From Chitinophagaceae bacterium (GTDB taxonomy: Bacteria; Bacteroidota; Bacteroidia; Chitinophagales; Chitinophagaceae): 14,311 nt of DNA. A program made the translations under genes and the position numbers. Positions 14,055-14,311 of this stretch are shown here, one piece after another. Numbering within the stretch: the first letter of the stretch is position 1; the number at the start of each line of letters is the position of its first letter. The notes below the pieces were generated by a model. That model had not been told where the DNA came from. It did not search any database and saw only the letters and a program-made list of their open reading frames with translations. The DNA is taken from the NCBI GenBank assembly GCA_013205585.1, contig JABMML010000118.1, positions 1-14,311 of the forward strand. Direction: 5' to 3'.

Positions 14055-14311
14055 TTAGAGGGGTTTATTTTCATCGCCTGGCTTATAGGCAACATAATAA
14101 ATTACTAGGTTCATCATTTCATCATTGGTACCCCAGCCATACCCAACATCTTTTGGTTGCTTATTGGGGTTACGCTCATTTTGAATAGTGTTATCATACT
14201 GCGCCTCAGCATAGATTACAGAGCCTTTTGGAAGATATAAGTAGTTTTGGAAGGTGTAGGTCATTTGCCAGTTAAAATCCCAGTCTGGGATATTTATGAG
14301 CTGGACAATAT
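14055..14311 (-). CDS. C-terminal part of a copper type II ascorbate-dependent monooxygenase-like protein (truncated by the window)
   Basis: Only the last ~85 residues are inside the window; the frame continues past the right edge, so the methionine at 14264 is not the real start. The visible sequence reads IVQLINIPDWDFNWQ, then YLPKGSVIYAEAQYDNT, then a Pro/Asn-rich stretch, and VGYGWGTNDEMMNLVIYYV. This DWDFNWQ...LPKG...YDN...W..DEMM pattern is the end of the PHM/DBH-like copper monooxygenase C-terminal domain. In PHM the methionine next to the DE-containing strand belongs to the copper site; the equivalent here would be in NDEMMN, but this is not certain. Such domains in bacteria often follow cytochrome c modules in secreted proteins. 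The gene is convergent with the redoxin-like gene, 12 bp away. Confidence 0.72.
   Translation of the reverse strand, partial: IVQLINIPDWDFNWQMTYTFQNYLYLPKGSVIYAEAQYDNTIQNERNPNKQPKDVGYGWGTNDEMMNLVIYYVAYKPGDENKPL

Noticed and set aside
1..14311. CRISPR arrays, tRNA/rRNA genes, insertion sequences, prophage or defence islands
   Set aside because: I saw no spaced repeats, RNA gene signatures, transposase or phage proteins. The genes are housekeeping or lineage-typical and fill most of the window.

Overview
The window looks like a chromosomal core region of a low-GC (mid-30s percent by eye) member of the Bacteroidota, most likely family Chitinophagaceae. The evidence is a gldE-gldD gliding-motility pair behind mutY, a Bacteroidota-type HU protein, a ~30-residue basic AURKAIP1/COX24 (mS38-like) protein, Bacteroidota-style RNase G and RsmI-like proteins, almost no Shine-Dalgarno sequences, and promoter boxes of the Bacteroidota type (TAnnTTTG). 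The family-level placement is an inference from protein resemblance and gene order.

Left part (1-5097, plus strand): the 3' part of an EI24/CysZ-like membrane protein overlaps an RsmI-like SAM-dependent methyltransferase by ATGA. Next come an unusually short ComEC/Rec2-type channel, purH (last two steps of IMP synthesis) and a 10-helix EamA/DMT exporter. A short convergent gap of about 80 bp closes this block.

Middle part (5176-10246, minus strand, read right to left): mutY - gldE - gldD - DUF3109 - lutB. It is tightly packed: gldE and gldD overlap by 8 bp, and the other gaps are 14 to 33 bp. mutY and lutB each have a promoter-like box almost touching the start codon. The ssb gene, often found between mutY and gldE in Bacteroidota, is absent here.

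Right part (10247-14042, plus strand): a 207-bp AT-rich divergent region with a repeated 20-mer and a perfect 16-bp palindrome leads into an HU/IHF-family gene, a membrane-anchored TPR protein, a 31-codon very basic protein gene too short for standard gene calling, a perfect 16-bp-stem terminator, RNase G and a secreted redoxin-like protein. Convergent to the redoxin is the 3' end of a gene whose product resembles the C-terminal part of copper type II ascorbate-dependent monooxygenases; it runs off the right edge.

There is no RNA gene, insertion sequence, CRISPR array, prophage or toxin-antitoxin signature, and no convincing new defence or biosynthetic system. The points most worth a second look are the tiny mS38-like gene, the pared-down ComEC, the start codons that abut promoter boxes (possible leaderless mRNAs), the missing ssb, and the convergent redoxin/copper-monooxygenase pair.
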